Origin: Arbacia lixula | Taxonomy: Eukaryota > Echinodermata > Echinoidea > Arbacioida > Arbaciidae | Length of the DNA stretch: 64,000 nucleotides | Assembly: GCA_963669155.1 (NCBI GenBank) | Contig: OZ022593.1 | Location: 16,076,258-16,140,257 of the forward strand | Direction: 5' to 3' | Shown: in pieces, positions 22,531-33,183 of the stretch | Numbering within the stretch: position 1 is the stretch's first letter | Layout of the letters: the number at the start of each line of letters is the position of its first letter | Program-made: the position numbers and the translations under genes | The notes under the pieces: model-generated | The model's input: the letters and a program-made list of their open reading frames with translations, nothing else | The model's database searches: none | Told to the model about the DNA's origin: nothing

Positions 22531-23029
22531 GCCATATTACTAAATGTACGCCTGGTATTTCGATAAATTGCATCAATAGCCTGACACAATCACTTCATAG
22601 TGAGATTGAAAAGTTCAAAATTGCCTAAATGCCAGGCTACCATCACACTCCAAGGTTCAACACGTAACTTCTCTCATGCTCTCAGAAACACCTCTTTGCT
22701 GTAAAATATTGATAAACATCCTCATTAAAAGCTTCACCCAAAATCTCAAAAAGGGCCCCCACAATGCCAAAAAGGGCCCCTAGTAACAACAAGAGAGCCC
22801 CTATGCAAAACTAGATTTCCTCAACAGGGTGTAACGCATAAGTGGCTTAGAGTGTCCATTTCCTTTTATTTATTTATTTATTTATTAGCATTTTTACCCA
22901 GGGTAGCCCCTGTAGTTGCTAAACAATAACCTACCAGGGACCTGCATTGTCTTGCCCCCCCCCCCCTCTCCCTCGTATTTCATGAAATCACGCTTAACAA
23001 TTAGCCACCATATATTTTTAATTTCCCCC
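22531..23029. other. Non-coding with GGGGCTC-family fragment
   Basis: 22735-22830 carries AAAAAGGGCCCCCACAATG and AAAGGGCCCCTAGTAAC, as in the repeats at 57063 and 57768. (TTTA)n lies at 22867-22888 and C11 at 22957. No gene supported. Confidence 0.55.
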
Positions 23030-23400
23030 AGAAAAAAAAAGGAAATGAAAAGGATAACTCTTTCTCTGCTCCCTCACACTCCTCCATCTATAATTGAAGA
23101 AGGCAAGGCGTCTCTCAAGCAGACCCGGCCAGATCGGCATCTGTCTTCCTCGGCCATTAAAAACCATATCTCGGCAGACAATGGGCAAGTTTGGGCGCAT
23201 CATTATCCAATTTGTGTCTCGGCCAAGAAAGGAGATCCTCCCCAACGAAGATGAGGAAGAAAAGACGGAGATGGTGACTCATCCGAGAGTATGACAACAA
23301 TGACGCACCGATAATGTTAGACAGCGGGGTGCTCGTCAAGAACAACATGGGGGAGAGACTGACCTTCAAGAAGAGGGGGAAAAACATTATTTAAGTCCTC
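23030..23400. other. GC-rich island; exon or regulatory element
   Basis: CpG-containing block. Open frames exist on both strands (plus strand, for example HISADNGQVWAHHYPICVSA; minus strand FLGRDTNWIMMRPNLPIVC). No frame has convincing splice sites at both ends and I recognise no domain. Composition sets it apart from the neighbouring introns. Confidence 0.3.
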
Positions 23401-24735
23401 TTTCTCACAATTCCCCCCCCCCCTTGCCCTTTTCAAATTCAATTTATTCATATTCCCTTCACAATAGGTATTTCGCTGTATTTTTTTTTTGTATTTTATC
23501 TTTAAACCACTATTTCAATTAACCCCGTTACCGTAGATGAATGAAATGTGTTAAACCTCAGTGAGTTTTTCCTGGCTTGGTACGAGGAGGTTTTATGAAG
23601 AAGAGAGGTCAGCAAGACTCAGAATCCATCATTTGTTTCTACTTACTTGATTGAAACAGTATCTTCAAGAATATCTATTGGCAGATTAAATCAATCATTA
23701 TCAAATTAAACTAAGGACATTTGGGATAAAAAGTTTTAAGATTTGCTAGAAACTTAGATCTAAACTGAGAGAAGTTTAATCATAGAAATGTTTAAATGAC
23801 TTTGAACAGGTAAAGAGAGTGTTCTCACATCAAAGTGAGCAGACAGAAATAAAAGCTTCTATCCCAAACCTTGTAAGGAGTGATCAAACATTGGAATATA
23901 ATAGACATATTTAATACCAATATTCATTTATTAAAAAAAAACATTTGGATAGTAAGACTGCACAATTACTAGCAATATCCTCTCATGAACATACCAGAAA
24001 TACTGAAGGTAAAGAGTAGTTGTTGAAAAGTTGTAATCAATGGAATGCTGTTCTACCATGACTATGGTATTCTATTCTTCTTTGATTCAAAAATGCCAGG
24101 GAGGAATCATCTCAGATAAAATTGTTGAAATGAAATTAAATGAAATCCATACCCAGTGATGATAGCAGAACAGTTCTGCGATGAATATGTCATCACCAGA
24201 TTCACATTTTGATTAAATGCAACAATTTTGTTATTTTTTAATGATTCCCTCCCGGTGTCCTGAATCAAATGAGAGTGAGAGTCATGGTTTTGGCAGAATG
24301 GCACTCTATTAATTCTGCCCTACTCTCACAAAAGGAAGCAACTAACAAAGGAGACTTTTCTTGTAAATGAGCAAAATGTGTCTGTCACTTGAATTTGCAT
24401 CAGTGCAAAACCATATCATGTTAGATTGAATATCTCACAGCAAGATGAATATTTCTTGTCCAGAGTTTGGCTTTATGTAGGGAATGCTGGGTACAATCTA
24501 AGAATACCAATAACCCACATTTGAGTGATTTGTCACTTGTTTCCTTTTGTCAGATTAGGGCAGAATTGTGTCCGTCTTAACTACTATTACCCCTTAACTC
24601 TGAAAGTGTGAAGGACGGAATTAGTCAGCAACCTTTATGCTGGCCTGTTAGCTATTAGGAGGTGAGAAAAAAAAGGAAGGAATAATAATGGAAAGGGTAA
24701 AGAGGGTGTGAATCTGTCACAATTAACACTAGCCT
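23401..24735. other. Non-coding with one dispersed repeat
   Basis: 24040-24185 (GGAGGAATCATCTCAGAT... GCAGAACAGTTCTGCGATG) matches 35995-36135 at about three bases in four. The minus frame at 24107-24304 lies in it and is not a gene. The rest is AT-rich and unassigned. Confidence 0.6.
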
Positions 24736-24990
24736 GGCCAGTCAGCTATTTATGTCTCTCTCTCCCCCTACACTTCTTCCCTTCCTCTCCTCTCCATATT
24801 CATAAATGCCCCTGGCAGAATAGCTCCCTAATTTTGTGGTATGGTTAGGTAACCAGATAAAAATAGCAAGCTATTTTTTTTAGTAGGGAAACCTTCCCCT
24901 CAAATCTCAGGCTAGATGGAAACATGCTTATCAGCCCCAACGTAGGGACATGTTGCCATATTTGCTTGCTTTGGGCTAATGAAGATGCTA
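24736..24990. mobile_element. Possible remnant of the CTTCATTAGCC element (family J)
   Basis: Ends with TTGGGCTAATGAAGATGCTA and contains AATAGCAAGCTATTTTTTT, words shared with the element at 38930-39385. The left end is not clear. Confidence 0.4.
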
Positions 24991-25458
24991 TTACAACTTT
25001 GGGCTTATTTCCTCCATTGGAAAAAAAAAACGGTAGGAAACTTTAGGCTGCTGCAGATGCGCATTATGGTGTAAAAACTGCCACCACCCCCCCTTCCTAC
25101 GCCTATCCCTGTCATCTCCTCTACTATATTCATAGAACCCCCCCCCCCCCCCCTCTTTCAACCCCCACCCCTTTTCCTTCACTTTGGAAGATATACAGAG
25201 TTCCTCTTTCAATTCCACCACAAGAGGGCTCTGTCCAAAGAAACACAATTACAATATCAAGTGCATCTCTAGCAGTCAGCCTGCACTCAGTCAAGAATTG
25301 ATGTGGTCAAATGCTATTTTTGATTTTGCTTCTCAAAAGTGGCAAAATTCTTTTTCCAATCTTAAAAAGAGTTTAATTGATCCCAAGTCCAATCCCCTAT
25401 CTGCAATGTACAGATTTACGATTGAAAATCAATCACATTGCAATTACTTCCAATTCTT

Positions 25459-25673
25459 TTAAGGGAATATACTGTACTGGAAAGACAACAAAGCCTTCAA
25501 AAGGATGATTGTGAGCAATCATCTTACCAATGGATGGTCTTAAATTCATAAATTGTCCAATTTAGAAACTTGCTGAAAGTGATTTGCCCTCAAATCATCC
25601 ACATTTGGAGTAATTAGTGATTAAATAACAAATCCTCAAATTTGTTTGGACCAGTAGAGCATATTCCCTTTAA
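25459..25673. mobile_element. Foldback TTAA MITE, family A, copy A3 (deleted)
   Basis: TTAA at 25459-25462, then GGGAATATACTGTACTGGAA. The left arm is complete to the centre (ATTAGTGATTAAATAACAAA), then most of the right arm is missing, ending CATATTCCCT with TTAA at 25670-25673. Preceded at 25139-25155 by a poly-C run. Confidence 0.85.
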
Positions 25674-26126
25674 GACATGGCCTAGATGAGAAGAAAAAAA
25701 CATTCTACAGGGGCTCTTTTAAGTATTATGGGGGCTATATATGCCCTAAACCAGCATTTTTTTCAATGGTGGAAACTCAATTTCACGTCCTTTGCTGAAA
25801 ACAGCAGACACTATTTGACAATATCTTATCTTGCTCATCTCAAACATTTACAGCACAAGATGGCGCTCTTTCATTCTAACCTTATCAGCACATGCTTTGT
25901 GCCTTTACGGCTGCTTATGGGCTGAGAGAACATTTGATGGTGCTAGGTCAGGCAACATTTTTATGAATGGGTTGCTTTGACAATCCAAAAATGCAAACAT
26001 CAAAGAACAATACCTGTTTCCTTGGAAAAAGAATGTAACAAGGTACCCTTCTACTGGGCAGCTCTATATGTAGACTACAGTAAATTTAGCACATAGTCTT
26101 GAACACATTTCAACACTGTATCCTAC
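25674..26126. other. Non-coding stretch
   Basis: GGGGGCTATATATGCC near 25728 recalls the GGGGGCT family. The open frame at 25686-25925 has no support. Nothing else recognised. Confidence 0.5.
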
Positions 26127-26392
26127 CAAAATGTTGACCTCACATGACAACAAAAATGCTGACCTCACATGACAACAAAAATGCTGACCTCACATGACAA
26201 AAAATGTAGTCCTCGCATGACAAAATATGAAAACCTCACATGACAAAATATGAAAACCTCACATGACAAAAAATATGAAGTCCTCACATGACAAAAAGTG
26301 TTGACTTCACATGACAAAATATGAAGTCCTCACATGTCAAAAAATGTAGTCATGACATGTCTAAACATGTACAGTAGTCCTCACATGACAAC
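26127..26392 (+). repeat. Tandem repeat, about 24-26 bp, about 11 copies
   Basis: Unit ACCTCACATGACAACAAAAATGCTG with variants (AGTCCTCACATGACAAAAA). Ten or so copies keep CACATG or a one-base variant of it, an E-box-type hexamer. Confidence 0.92.
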
Positions 26393-26394
26393 AG

Positions 26395-26592
26395 GTTGCC
26401 AACTTCAGGCAATGAGTGTCAAAACCAAAACAGCGCCATCTATATCCAAGAACAAGCGCAAGTGACTGTCCTATATCATTCACTGATAAACAAATTTAGC
26501 ACATTTCAACAATGTACCCTTCATTAGGCAAAGATTGTCAAACCAGAAGAGCGCCATCTATGGCAAGGAACAAGCGTGAGTGACTGTACGAC
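26395..26592 (+). repeat. Two-copy direct repeat
   Basis: CAGCGCCATCTATATCCAAG...AGCGCAAGTGACTGT (26430-26472) and GAGCGCCATCTATGGCAAGG...AGCGTGAGTGACTGT (26547-26588), with shared upstream words (TGTCAAAACC and TGTCAAACC). Spacing about 117 bp. Confidence 0.75.
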
Positions 26593-27027
26593 GTAAGGGT
26601 AGTCCCTGAGAACGCTGTCAGGAAACCAGCTGTCGCAAGAAGGAAGGAAATAATTGGGGCTCGATCAGCCACGATTCCTCTCACCTTGCCGCTTAATTTT
26701 ACCTGAGACAAATGTTTGGACTCTCCTCCTGGTTTTATCTACGTCTTTACCCGACGTCCTATCGTCCCATCTTGGCCTGGTTTAAGCCATGCATGGAGGC
26801 TTGACGTTCCGCAGAGCAAAATAGCTGGAAAAGTCCAAATCTTCCACACCCATGCTCAATTTTTATTCAACTGTGGTTTCCTTGATGTTACATGTATGTT
26901 GCGGGGATTAAATTGTGCTCATGTTTGTCACAGAAAATGTAAATGTTGAACAGTCATGCCATTAATGGTATGAACTTCAGTTTTTCACTCATCATGACTT
27001 AAATACGTCACATCTTTATAGGGGGTC
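26593..27027. other. Non-coding; possible minus-strand mini-exon
   Basis: CpG-rich at 26580-26800. On the minus strand TTGTCTCAG precedes 18 nt ending AAG and GTGAGA (26685-26702), coding VKLSGK in phase 0. This is too short to trust. No other gene features. Confidence 0.35.
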
Positions 27028-27030
27028 CAG

Positions 27031-27211
27031 GGGGGTGTTTCACCGAGCTGTTTGTAAGTTACGAACGACTTTATGAAAGACTGGTGATCCCTTCTTGCGC
27101 TAAATCAGATTCTCAATGACCAAAGTGTGGTATCGCATTTAGCACAAAAAGGGATCACCAGTCGTTCGTAAAGTCGTTCGTAACTTACGAACAGCTTGGT
27201 GAAACACCCCC
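27031..27211. mobile_element. CWG-flanked MITE, family E, copy 1
   Basis: GGGGGTGTTTCACCGAGCTG at the left and its inverse ending GGTGAAACACCCCC at the right. Almost the whole element folds on itself (GTAAGTTACGAACGAC; GGGATCACCAGTCG). CAG lies on both sides (27028-27030 and 27212-27214). Copy 2 at 33015-33183 is flanked by CTG, so the target duplication is CWG. Non-coding. Confidence 0.9.
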
Positions 27212-27399
27212 CAGCCAAGAAACTAAAACATCACAAAGAGTAGATGACGGTTAAAGTTTGGTATTCTGGTGCCACCTGAACGTTCCCAGCCAGCTAATCA
27301 GGAAGTCACACCTGATGATCTGTATATTATATTGAAGAGCATTCTGCTCCCAAAAGTATGATGAAAAATTTGATTTAGGGTGAAATTTCCTCTAACACT
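27212..27399. other. Short non-coding stretch
   Basis: Unassigned sequence between the MITE and the tandem array. Confidence 0.5.
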
Positions 27400-28256
27400 A
27401 GACCCCTGTTACTCACCTTAGCCCCTCAGTGATACCTCTTATATGTCCCCACAACCGAACGTAAAGTAAGGTTTGAACCTATAATCTGTCACATATCTCA
27501 TGGTACCAGGACAACTAACCACAGGACCTCTGTCACTCACCTATGCCCATTGGTGATACCTCATATACATCCCTATATGCCACATGCAAGAAGAGATACA
27601 ATGAGAGATACATTGGGACTTGAATCTACAACCTATATATCTCATGGTACCAGGTCACCTAACCACGGGACCTCTGTCACTCACATATGCCCCTTGGTAA
27701 TACCTCATATACATCCCTATATGCCACATGCAAGAAGAGATACAATGAGAGATACATTGGGACTTGATACATCTCATGGTACCAGGACAACTAACCACGG
27801 AACCTCTCTCACTCACCTATGCCCATTGGTGATACCTCATATACATCCTTATATGCCACATGCAAGAAGAGATACAATGAGAGATACATTGAGACTTGAA
27901 TCTACAACCTATATATCTCATGGTACAGGGAAACCCAACCATAGGACCTCTGTCACTCACCTATGCCCCTTGGTGATACCTCATATACATCCCTATATGC
28001 CACATGCAAGTAGAGATACAATGAGAGATACATCGGGACTTGAATCTACAACCTATATATCTCATGGTACTGGGACACCCAACCACATGACCTCTGTGAC
28101 TAGCCTTAGCCCCTGGGCCATACCTCTTTTACATGTATGTCCCCACCTCTTATATGTCCCCCACAACCACATGCAAGGAGATATACATTGAGGCTTGAAT
28201 GCATAACCTGTCACACAATGCATAGTACCAGGACACCTAACCACATGACCTGTGTG
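27400..28256 (-). repeat. Tandem array copying an exon end and its donor site
   Basis: Six diverged units, with the exon itself as the seventh. On the minus strand each unit has an exon-like stretch (GGGATGTATATGAGGTATCA and so on), then GTGAGT, then an intron-like part with GTCCTGGTACCATG and TTGCATGTGG. The complement ACTCAC stands at 27411, 27535, 27679, 27811, 27955 and (mutated to ACTAGC) 28099, with the true donor at 28257. Periods are 124, 144, 132, 144, 144 and 158. The 213-codon plus frame at 27550-28191, with its repeated MPHARRDTMRDT, is a read-through of the array, not a gene. The exon-like parts have picked up stops (TAG just before the donor, or TGA). Confidence 0.93.
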
Positions 28257-28262
28257 ACTCAC

Positions 28263-28350
28263 CTTAGCTCCTCTGTGATACCTCTTGTACATCCCAAGAG
28301 CGGCATCTCTAAACTCCCTCTCCAGAACATCATGCTGTGCCTGCAGTCGT
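28263..28350 (-). CDS. Exon of an unidentified coiled-coil-like protein (most 3' seen)
   Basis: 88 nt. The acceptor CATCTCACAG precedes it and the donor AAG/GTGAGT follows. The first base A completes a Gly codon with the GG left by the 28982-29019 exon, then 29 codons follow. The peptide includes LQAQHDVLEREFRDAALGMY and ends YHRGAK. Charged residues and leucines at near-heptad spacing suggest a helix or coiled coil. The last 33 nt are the source, or a derivative, of the tandem array just downstream. The exon ends in phase 0 and the next exon was not found. I do not recognise the family, and no enzymatic motif is visible. Confidence 0.72.
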
Positions 28351-28659
28351 CTGTGAGATGAAGATGAATAAAAAGATAACTTTAATTACTTTTAAGATCC
28401 ATCATTAGTCACTGCAAAATCACTTATTATAATCACAATGGTAATAATGGTGTCCATTTCTTCAATAAACGATGAATATACGTGGAATCTTTGTCTAGAG
28501 TACACAATATCAAAATACATGCAACATGGGATTGAAATAAGAAAGCAATTAGAATTTCACAAAATCAACTAATGAATGGATTTATCATATACAGTACTTG
28601 TAACAGTGTATAGCATGATTCTATCATCTTTCCCATATTTTCACAAAAAAACTCTCCCA

Positions 28660-28674
28660 CTTCTCCCCCCCCCT

Positions 28675-28741
<67 letters not shown>
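28660..28741. repeat. C-rich run and (CT)n microsatellite
   Basis: About 31 CT units after CCCCCCCC, inside the intron between the 28982 and 28263 exons. CT-rich decay continues to about 28950. Confidence 0.96.
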
Positions 28742-28744
<3 letters not shown>

Positions 28745-28981
28745 TCACCCTTTTCTCTCTTTCACCCTTCTCTCTATTTCTCTATCCCACTATATCTCCT
28801 TCCTCCTCTCCCCTTCTATCACTCCCTCTCTTTCTCTTTCCCACTATACCTTGTTCTGCCTCTCCCAATCTCTCACTCCCTCTCATTCTCTCCCCCACTC
28901 TTTATCTCTGACACTCTGTTTCTTTGTCTCCCCATCTCTCCCACTCACTATTCCAATATCCAGAATCTATAGTTTACTTAC

Positions 28982-29019
28982 CCAAGGTATGATTTCCTCC
29001 TGTCAAAATCTCTTTGCTG
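28982..29019 (-). CDS. 38-nt exon of the coiled-coil-like gene
   Basis: The acceptor region CTCTTTCTTTCAAGCAG is followed by codons reading QQRDFDRRKSYL and two bases GG, then the donor GTAAGT. It starts in phase 0, which fits the AAG end of the 32642-32749 exon. It ends after two codon bases, which fits the single A that opens the 28263-28350 exon. The acceptor is a tandem AAGCAG, so the first Gln could be included or skipped. The peptide is polar and basic and continues the helical character of its neighbours. Confidence 0.72.
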
Positions 29020-30240
29020 CTTGAAAGAAAGAGAGAAGTAGAGGGAAAAACAAAGAAAAGAAATCAAGTACTAGCTGTAAGCCACCTGTATCACTGCTGT
29101 CTTTAAATGCTGTTTTGTCCCTGCTGATAGCGTTAGTAATTACCACTTCACACCCTTGATTCAATAACAACAACCAACCCTGGCTGGGAATTTAATCATC
29201 AAGTCCTCAACAGAAGCAAGGTTTTTCATTGGGGACAAAAGTGTTGCCTAGCAACAGTCCAGACGTGTGTACAAGTCGACTACACAGTATGTCTCTATAG
29301 CATGCCAGACATATCATTATCTTTCAAGGAGATATGTGAGATTGACAAATATTTACACCCTTGAGATGGTAACATCATCACCACAATCAAGCAGGTAGAA
29401 AACATGTCATATGCATCTATTGCATGTCTTGATGGTATGAAAAACCAGTCCATTTTTATCTGTTATACTGTAATTATAATAGTTGGCTAGCAACTAGATA
29501 TATTCAAGTGGGTCGACTGCATGACACATTTAAAGTTGACATATCAAACACAGAGATTAACACATGTAAGAGATCAACAGATAGATGTATACTCAGGTAC
29601 ACTCTTGAGATGGTAACACTAACACACAGACACATAACACATACCACTCTTTATTTACACTTTGAACACTTTGTGTGCAAAATAAATGGATGCTCTATAG
29701 AATTTGTGTGTATTGCTTGTGCAAAAACTGCATCCATGGTACAGTACATGAGCAGTTAAGTTGTTTAAATTTAGATTACCAAAAGGTTACAATAGCACAC
29801 TCCCATCCATGTCCTTCCCTGCTGTTATTAATAATCCATCCATTTTGGTATCCACGGCTTATAATCATAACAGTTGGCAGATTGGTGAAACCCTGTAAAC
29901 TGGTGTATTTGGAATACTTAAGATCAATTATCCAAACATGTACTTTCAAACCCTCAGTTCCAATGTTAAGATTAATCTCACCATTTTCTTTCTCTTCCTT
30001 TCACTTTTTTGTGTTTTTAACCCCACCAGTGGGCTGATTATCATGAGAGAGAATGGGTGCATGGTGTATTCAAAATGGTTACTACCTAGTAACTATACTA
30101 CCTGGTTACTGAACTACCTGTATAGAAAGACCACCTGCCTATAAAGACCACATTTTATGAGCAAGAATTCAATTCTCCCTATCTCATATAGCTCTCAGAA
30201 TCTGAACGTGTGTGGCGCTCTAACGCTTTTACCTTCAATT
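29020..30240. other. Intron of the coiled-coil-like gene
   Basis: AT-rich. About 29640-29740 holds the small dispersed repeat with TTTGTGTGCAAAATAAATG...CATGGTAC. At 30105-30165 lies an hAT-like remnant (ACCTGTATAGAAAGACCACC). No exon seen in the gene's orientation. Confidence 0.55.
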
Positions 30241-30497
30241 CTTGGGATATGAACTTCCGGTCCACGAACATTCGGCAACCTCGTACAATAGGGGACCAGG
30301 GTATCCAAATAATTGTATTAATTTTAACCCTAAACCTAACCCTGACCCTAACACTGACCCTAAACCTAATTCTAAACCTAACCCTGGCCCTAACCATAAC
30401 CCTAGACAAAATGTTCGCTGCTTAATTCATAAAAAAAAGTGATTTCTAGGTCACTTTTTGCCGACGACAAACTCTTACCGGAAGTATACGTCCCAAG
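30241..30497. mobile_element. Element K: TIR element with telomere-like core
   Basis: Left CTTGGGATATGAACTTCCGG and right CCGGAAGTATACGTCCCAAG form imperfect inverted repeats of about 20 bp. The centre (30334-30406) is a degenerate run of TAACCC, AAACCT and TGACCC hexamers, that is, the complement of TTAGGG-type telomere units. No coding capacity. Target duplication not clear. Confidence 0.65.
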
Positions 30498-32641
30498 AGC
30501 GATCGATCAGATATCGGTATCGCGAGGTGATATCGCTTGATATCGGCTATATGCGATAGGGATAATTGGTAGCAATTACTCATGAAGCAGCATCTCCCTT
30601 TCTAAATAAAGTTTGTCACCCTCTCTACTTTTTCTGTTTTTTTCCCTTCTCACTTGCTCTTTGAGTAGCTCTTTTCCAGAGCTATCCCATACGGAATGAG
30701 TGAACAGCTCTAATCAGAGCTAACCTCTCTGAAAGAATACGCCACTTGCACCCTCACCCTCTCTACTCCATCTGTTTTTCTTTCTTTCTCACTCGTTCTC
30801 TCTGAGCAGGTCTCTTCAGAGGTATTCCAACAGAAAAGCCCAACAGTCATTTTAAGGACTACCACATGGTGCACCATACAACTCATTCTCCCCATGCAAG
30901 AATATACCTTCAAGGAACATATCAACTCAAGTTTCCTTTCTTAATTTCCTACTCAAGATCCCCTTTAAAGGCGAGAGTCTTGGGGTAGGCCCTCAGACAT
31001 AAGACATATCATTTTCACACTGCTTCCTTCTGGTTGGCATCTGATAACATGGCCGCCAAGGATGAACGGTGACTCAACGGAAAATAAGAATGGCCAAAAA
31101 GTACCTTTATAGCCCCTGTTCAATACACGTAGTTGATGCAGCGAGAGTTGCCAACCTCATCCAACAATGAATTTGTACTCCAAAGACTAAAAAATGATAT
31201 TTTGCAAGTATATACCATACTTTGTTGGGAGCCTCTGCCTCTTTTCTGATCCTCCCTCACCCCCCCCCCCCCCAAAAAAAAAAAAAAAAAAAACAAGACA
31301 AAACAAACAATCATATGTTTCTTAACAATTAAACAAGACAACTGTTATGCATAGAGCAAAAAAAGAGTTCATAATCACTCTAGTTTACTATCTTCACAAG
31401 CAAATGAACATTTTTGTATTTCTCAAAAATGGACCTTTAATTATTAAAATTGACTTGTAGTAATTACAACAAAATTGTAGTGGTTAGCAGCCCTGATGCA
31501 GGTGAGTGAATATCATGAGGGGAGAAGCCTGACGTGCGTGTAGAGCATTCTAGACAACTTGGTATGTAAACATTTCATAAAGAGGGTGCTAAAGCTGGTT
31601 TTATAGAGTAATAATCTGCCTAATTAATGAAGGATTGGTGATGAAGTAAAGTTCTCAGCTACATCTTCACAAAGCTTGGAATCAAGACTGTTTTTGAGAT
31701 ATTAATAACAATCACTACTCAGTGACAGTCATCACAATTTTCAACTTTCTTATGATACATTTTTTCTCAAACTGCTAACACTCTTCTTACTCTGATTTCA
31801 CTGCTTATACTTTTTATTCAAAATATTTCCAGGCTATTGTTCTCATTGTTATTTACTTCTCTCTTCCCCCTTTCAAATATTATCAGTCATATGTGTTTAC
31901 TTTAAATGTAGTTCCTCCCTTCCCTTCTTCAGATGATATCAGTATTTTGTTCTCATTTAAATATAGCTCTTTCCCACCCCCTTCAAATACTACCAGGTTT
32001 TTGTTCTCCTTTAGATTAAGTTCTCCCCTTCCCCCCCCCCCATACCCCCACCCCCTCCCAGGAAAGCGTCTACACTTTCAGACATAACTTCCTTTCCTCT
32101 GTCCAAAACCACAGTTGATAGAAGATCTCTCACATGTGCCAAAAACCAATTAGTTGCCGACTGACAAAATTAGTGTGTTGTCACTAAAAGTTTTAAAACT
32201 TTTTAATGAGCATTAATTAGTGACGCATTAACTAGTGCGATGACCTGTGAGTAATTGGATGGTGAATTTAACTCTTATACAATGCAGAATGTAAACTCTC
32301 TCAGCAGGTAGAAGTTAACTGAGTTTTCAATTTACAAATATGTTGGTTGTAGTGTACATTTTAGCCTAGGTTCTATGATGTGTCTTACATGAACACGACT
32401 AAGCCTGTTAACAACTATGTCTGGTAACAGAGACTACACCAGAAAGTGGGGATAGTCTTTGTTATCAGACATAGTTTTTTAAGACTCAGTTGTGTCCATG
32501 CATTTCACAGCCTTGAATTGAGGCTATGTGCATGCGCCATCTGTTCTTGTCACAAGGAACTCGTCAAAGCCTCTCCCATTCATCCACCTCTTCAGCCTAG
32601 AGTTTAGGCTAGGCCAAATGAGAGGGGCCGTGGTCACTTAC
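30498..32641. other. Intron of the coiled-coil-like gene
   Basis: Includes a local duplication of CACCCTCTCTACT...TCTGTTTTT (about 30618 and 30758), with a shared CTCTTTTCCAGAGCTAT / CTCTTCAGAGGTAT part. C14 then A19 lie at 31259-31292. A direct repeat of CCCCTTCAAATA/TCAGATGATA-like words occupies 31860-32030 and C13 lies at about 32029. No exon recognised. Confidence 0.5.
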
Positions 32642-32749
32642 CTTCCTAGCGTCTTTGAACTCCTGGACGACATCGGGCTGCTTGGCTCGGAGCTCACGGG
32701 AGAGAACCTGAAGTCGTCGCTTCTCAGCATCCAGCAGACGACTCGTCAC
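32642..32749 (-). CDS. 108-nt exon of the coiled-coil-like gene
   Basis: The best exon in the window. The acceptor TTTGTTTCCTAG is followed by exactly 36 codons and the donor AAG/GTAAGT. The peptide includes SRLLDAEKRRLQVLSRELR and ends VQEFKDARK. It is GC-rich against its introns, has no stop in this frame, and starts and ends in phase 0. Leu at regular spacing amid Arg, Lys and Glu strongly suggests an amphipathic helix or coiled coil. Coiled-coil proteins of cilia, centrosome or cytoskeleton look like this, but I cannot name the family. The plus frame over the same bases is a shadow. Confidence 0.82.
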
Positions 32750-33014
32750 CTAGGAAACAAAAAAACACAAAATCATATCTTAACCCTCTCAATTACGCTC
32801 TGAGAATAAACAATACATCACATATTAGTGTGAGAAATCATATTAGGTAGTAGCTCTGTTACATTCTTTTAAATTCAAGGAAGTGGTATTTTCAATTTTT
32901 AGCACTTTTTCCCATATTATTTCCCAAAAAGAAAGTTCATTTTGTATACACGTATTCCAATCCAGCCATTGTGTCTGATATTGAATGATTGCTGTACACC
33001 TTGTATCATCTCTG
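32750..33014. other. Intron of the coiled-coil-like gene
   Basis: AT-rich intron; nothing further recognised before the MITE. Confidence 0.6.
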
Positions 33015-33183
33015 GGGGGTGTTTCACCAAGCTGTTCTTAAGTTACGAATGACTGGTGATCCCTTCTTGTGCTAAATCACATTCTCAATGAACAAAGTGT
33101 GGTATCGCATTGAGCACAAGAAGGGATCACCAGTCGTTCGTAAAGTCGTTCGTAACTTACAAACAGCTTGGTGAAACACCCCC
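33015..33183. mobile_element. CWG-flanked MITE, family E, copy 2
   Basis: GGGGGTGTTTCACCAAGCTG to GGTGAAACACCCCC, flanked by CTG at 33012-33014 and 33184-33186. Highly similar to 27031-27211 but lacks about a dozen bases in the left arm. Lies in the intron upstream of the 32642-32749 exon. Confidence 0.9.

Noticed and set aside
27550..28191. 213-codon plus-strand frame with repeated MPHARRDTMRDT
   Set aside because: It is the antisense read-through of the donor-copying tandem array, it needs no codon bias to stay open, and the true gene lies on the other strand.
26127..28256. CRISPR-like array of short repeats
   Set aside because: Repeat units have no unique spacers, the sequence context is animal intron, and no cas genes exist.
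30334..30406. Chromosome end (telomere)
   Set aside because: The hexamers are degenerate, only about 73 bp long, and flanked by inverted repeats and ordinary intron sequence.
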